Origin: Taxillus chinensis
Lineage: Eukaryota > Streptophyta > Magnoliopsida > Santalales > Loranthaceae
Assembly (NCBI GenBank): GCA_023512835.1
Contig: CM042084.1
Span: 11,838,842-11,902,841, forward strand
Reading direction: 5' to 3'
DNA length: 64,000 nucleotides
Below the pieces are notes generated by a model. That model was not told where the DNA came from, ran no database searches, and saw only the letters and a list, made by a program, of their open reading frames with translations. The translations under genes were made by a program, and so were the position numbers. This document shows positions 63,351 to 64,000 of the stretch, in pieces (the stretch's first letter is position 1; each line of letters starts with the position of its first letter).

Positions 63351-64000
63351 TTGTAATTATACGCCGGTCACAATAACACAATGCTGACTGCACAATCTTC
63401 ACCATTGATTTCCCTAAAAAAACATTCTTCTTCATCGAATCCCTGCAAAAATCCTCCCTATGAATCTCTCTATGTTGCTTCTCATAAATCCCTTTCCATT
63501 CCGGTGCATCCTTTGTCGGTCAACATCTTCACCGAAATGGCCTCCCAACCCATTCGTGAAGAATTTGAGAGAGGCAATCGAATTGTTTGGCTCAAACCAC
63601 GGTCAACCTCTCCATCTCCGACCGAAGCTAGCTATTCTGAAACCCATGTATGCATCCAGATCTGAAATTTTGGAGATTTTCCCCCTGAATTTGTTGCCAA
63701 TTTTAGCCTATTTTCTTTGACCTAAGGTTGTTGTCTGTGGTTGAAATTTTTGCAAGAGAGAGGCTCAATTAACGACAGTGCATGTGTGTGGGGAGAGAAA
63801 CTGAGAGAGAGAGAGAGAGAGAGACAGAGATAAAGAAAAAGCGAAAAAGAAAAAAATAAATAAATTAGGTCCAAAGCTTCTGGTTACTGCAATGGATGGA
63901 GAGACAAAGGGAGCTTAACAGATCTGAGAGCGGGGGCAGGTCAGCCTTTTGGGTAAGAGGGCTCGACGGTGCACAGCTTCTGGTTACTGCAATGGAGCGA
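62936..64000. repeat. Repeated words and possible gene start at the window edge
   Basis: AAATAAATAAATTAGGTCCAAAG occurs at about 62949 and 63857. GCTTCTGGTTACTGCAATGGA occurs at 63877 and 63976, about 99 bases apart. A (GA)n tract lies at about 63802-63824. Two overlapping open frames (63381-63665 and 63460-63720) show no domain I recognise; one contains EEFERGNRIVWLKP. The region could be the 5' end of a gene continuing beyond the window. Confidence 0.35.

Overview
The window is nuclear DNA of a flowering plant, most likely a dicot tree or shrub. It has AT-rich intergenic DNA, short exons with GT-AG introns, plant-type organellar proteins and many dispersed MITEs, LINE remnants and microsatellites. 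The species cannot be named from the sequence. All coding models below were assembled by eye from splice sites, reading-frame continuity and remembered family motifs; no alignment was run.

Seven apparently intact protein genes are present: (1) a 19-exon mitochondrial GABA transaminase, + strand, 2269-8143; (2) glycine cleavage system H protein, - strand, 12823-17225, with a 3.3-kb first intron; (3) a small LYR-motif protein, + strand, 24104-24376; (4) the RNA polymerase II CTD phosphatase SSU72, - strand, 27708-30425; (5) dephospho-CoA kinase, - strand, 38633-41656; (6) RNase P/MRP subunit POP5, + strand, 51882-53252; (7) ribosomal protein eL27, - strand, 59730-60137. These are unrelated housekeeping genes, not an operon or biosynthetic cluster, although the first three are expected to act in mitochondria.

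The space between genes is mobile-element debris. The most distinctive component is a family of four TIR elements (8756-9461, 11137-11587, 42638-45050, 60447-61522). They share terminal and subterminal sequence but carry different GC-rich cargo: a proline-coding-like minisatellite, a short gene-like scrap, a 1.7-kb palindrome with LTR-like ends, and a fragment of a short-chain dehydrogenase gene. Other elements are two Tourist-like MITE families, a decayed PIF/Harbinger transposase (34570-35090), a LINE (35330-37283) split by a hAT-like element with a perfect 8-bp target duplication, and a 5'-truncated retroposon in the GCVH intron with a 14-bp target duplication. POP5 has a rearranged partial copy 4 kb downstream. 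Pentatricopeptide-repeat fragments lie at about 34.3 and 55.8 kb.

Regions 18.6-22.9, 31.4-33.8, 45.1-51.1 and 61.5-63.3 kb are AT-rich, and I recognise no gene in them.
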